A stretch of DNA of 64,000 bases, from assembly GCF_947496855.1 (NCBI RefSeq), contig NZ_CANMED010000007.1, positions 310,001 through 374,000 on the forward strand. Direction: 5' to 3'. The translations under genes were made by a program, and so were the position numbers. Within the stretch, counting starts at the first letter, position 1; each line of letters starts with the position of its first letter. The DNA is from an uncultured Aquimarina sp. (lineage in GTDB: Bacteria; Bacteroidota; Bacteroidia; Flavobacteriales; Flavobacteriaceae). Below are positions 63,717-64,000 of the stretch, one piece after another. Under the pieces are notes generated by a model. That model ran no database searches. It was not told the DNA's origin and worked only from the letters and a program-made list of their open reading frames with translations.

Positions 63717-64000
63717 ATGAATATTAAAACCGCCATATTAGTTTTTGCAAACTCCTCTAAGGAAGAGCTTCTGCATAAACCCATTATTGGTGGTGAAAAA
63801 CTATTCACAGAACTCACTAAAAAAACACTTTCTGTCGTTGAAAGCTCTGGGCTTCCTTTTTTTGTGTTTACAGAAAGAAAACAAAGTGGAAAGACCTTTG
63901 GGGAACGTTTCGTAAACGCAATTCAATCCATCTACGATCTTGGATATGAAAATGTAATTACTATCGGAAATGACACTCCTCATTTAAAGAAACATCATCT
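63717..64000 (+). CDS. DUF2064/TIGR04282-type glycosyltransferase, N-terminal 94 residues (runs off window)
   Basis: Read by hand from ATG 63717, since there is no stop in the window. It begins MNIKTAILVFANSSKEELLHKPI, then LSVVESSGLPFFVFTERKQSGKTFGERFVNAIQSIYDLGYENVITIGNDTPHL. The block containing GNDTP is the nucleotide-sugar/metal-binding DxxP-like motif of the DUF2064 family of GT-A-like proteins, where GDDxP is typical. Family members near arsS are proposed to work in arsenosugar synthesis. The gene starts 12 bases after arsS. Confidence 0.82.
   Translation, partial: MNIKTAILVFANSSKEELLHKPIIGGEKLFTELTKKTLSVVESSGLPFFVFTERKQSGKTFGERFVNAIQSIYDLGYENVITIGNDTPHLKKHH

Noticed and set aside
1-64000. 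CRISPR arrays, insertion sequences, phage genes, integrases, rRNA
   Set aside because: I looked for regularly spaced direct repeats, transposase or recombinase motifs and rRNA sequence and saw none.

Overview
The window looks like the chromosome of a marine member of the Bacteroidota, class Flavobacteriia (an Aquimarina- or Zobellia-like organism would fit). Evidence: AT-rich DNA, two SusC/SusD pairs, TANNTTTG-type promoters, a typical flavobacterial coaX-lptC-ppiD envelope cluster, many lipoproteins with short lipoboxes, and an arsenosugar gene set. The genus cannot be fixed from the sequence alone.

Layout. 1-1700 (minus): 5' part of a CusA/CzcA-type RND metal pump preceded by a small HYC_CC_PP protein. 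1834-2289: GAF protein of the free-methionine sulfoxide reductase type. 2308-2545 (minus): a relic in which the start of galactokinase is joined to the last ~35 codons of galactose-1-phosphate uridylyltransferase; the ORF track does not show it. 2713-20935 (plus): catabolic locus 1, with a NUDIX-HTH regulator, a GntR regulator with a sugar-binding domain, SusC, SusD, a large FG-GAP/ASPIC lipoprotein, a cytoplasmic GH36-type alpha-galactosidase, a one-polypeptide glycerol kinase/glycerol-3-phosphate dehydrogenase fusion, a vSGLT-like sodium/sugar symporter and GalE. The gene set predicts import and cleavage of a galactosyl-glycerol such as floridoside, the red-algal osmolyte. Glycerol would go to dihydroxyacetone phosphate through the fusion enzyme and galactose would enter the Leloir pathway.

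21026-28782 (minus) is a housekeeping envelope operon: coaX, an outer membrane protein, a TPR protein, lptC, a small membrane protein, a CNNM/CBS/CorC protein and a PpiD-like chaperone. A tRNA-Phe gene lies divergent to it, followed by a PAP2 phosphatase gene.

30128-61599 is catabolic locus 2. On the minus strand, an alpha-1,6-glucosidase-type GH13 gene is followed by susC, susD, three tandem overlapping genes for ~1,100-residue FG-GAP/ASPIC lipoproteins, a vanadium-haloperoxidase-like lipoprotein and a membrane-anchored GyrI-like protein. A plus-strand unit holds a LacI regulator and an exported GH65 enzyme, each preceded by a matching LacI-type palindrome. A second minus-strand set holds two exported GH3 enzymes, a membrane-spanning triple-tyrosine/LuxR regulator and a second LacI regulator. 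Together they point to glucose-containing oligosaccharides, including alpha-1,6 and probably alpha-1,2 linkages. In both loci a strong hairpin sits between susD and the first FG-GAP gene.

62255-64000 (plus) is the start of an arsenosugar biosynthesis operon: a peroxidase-like CMD protein, radical SAM ArsS and a DUF2064 glycosyltransferase cut by the window edge.
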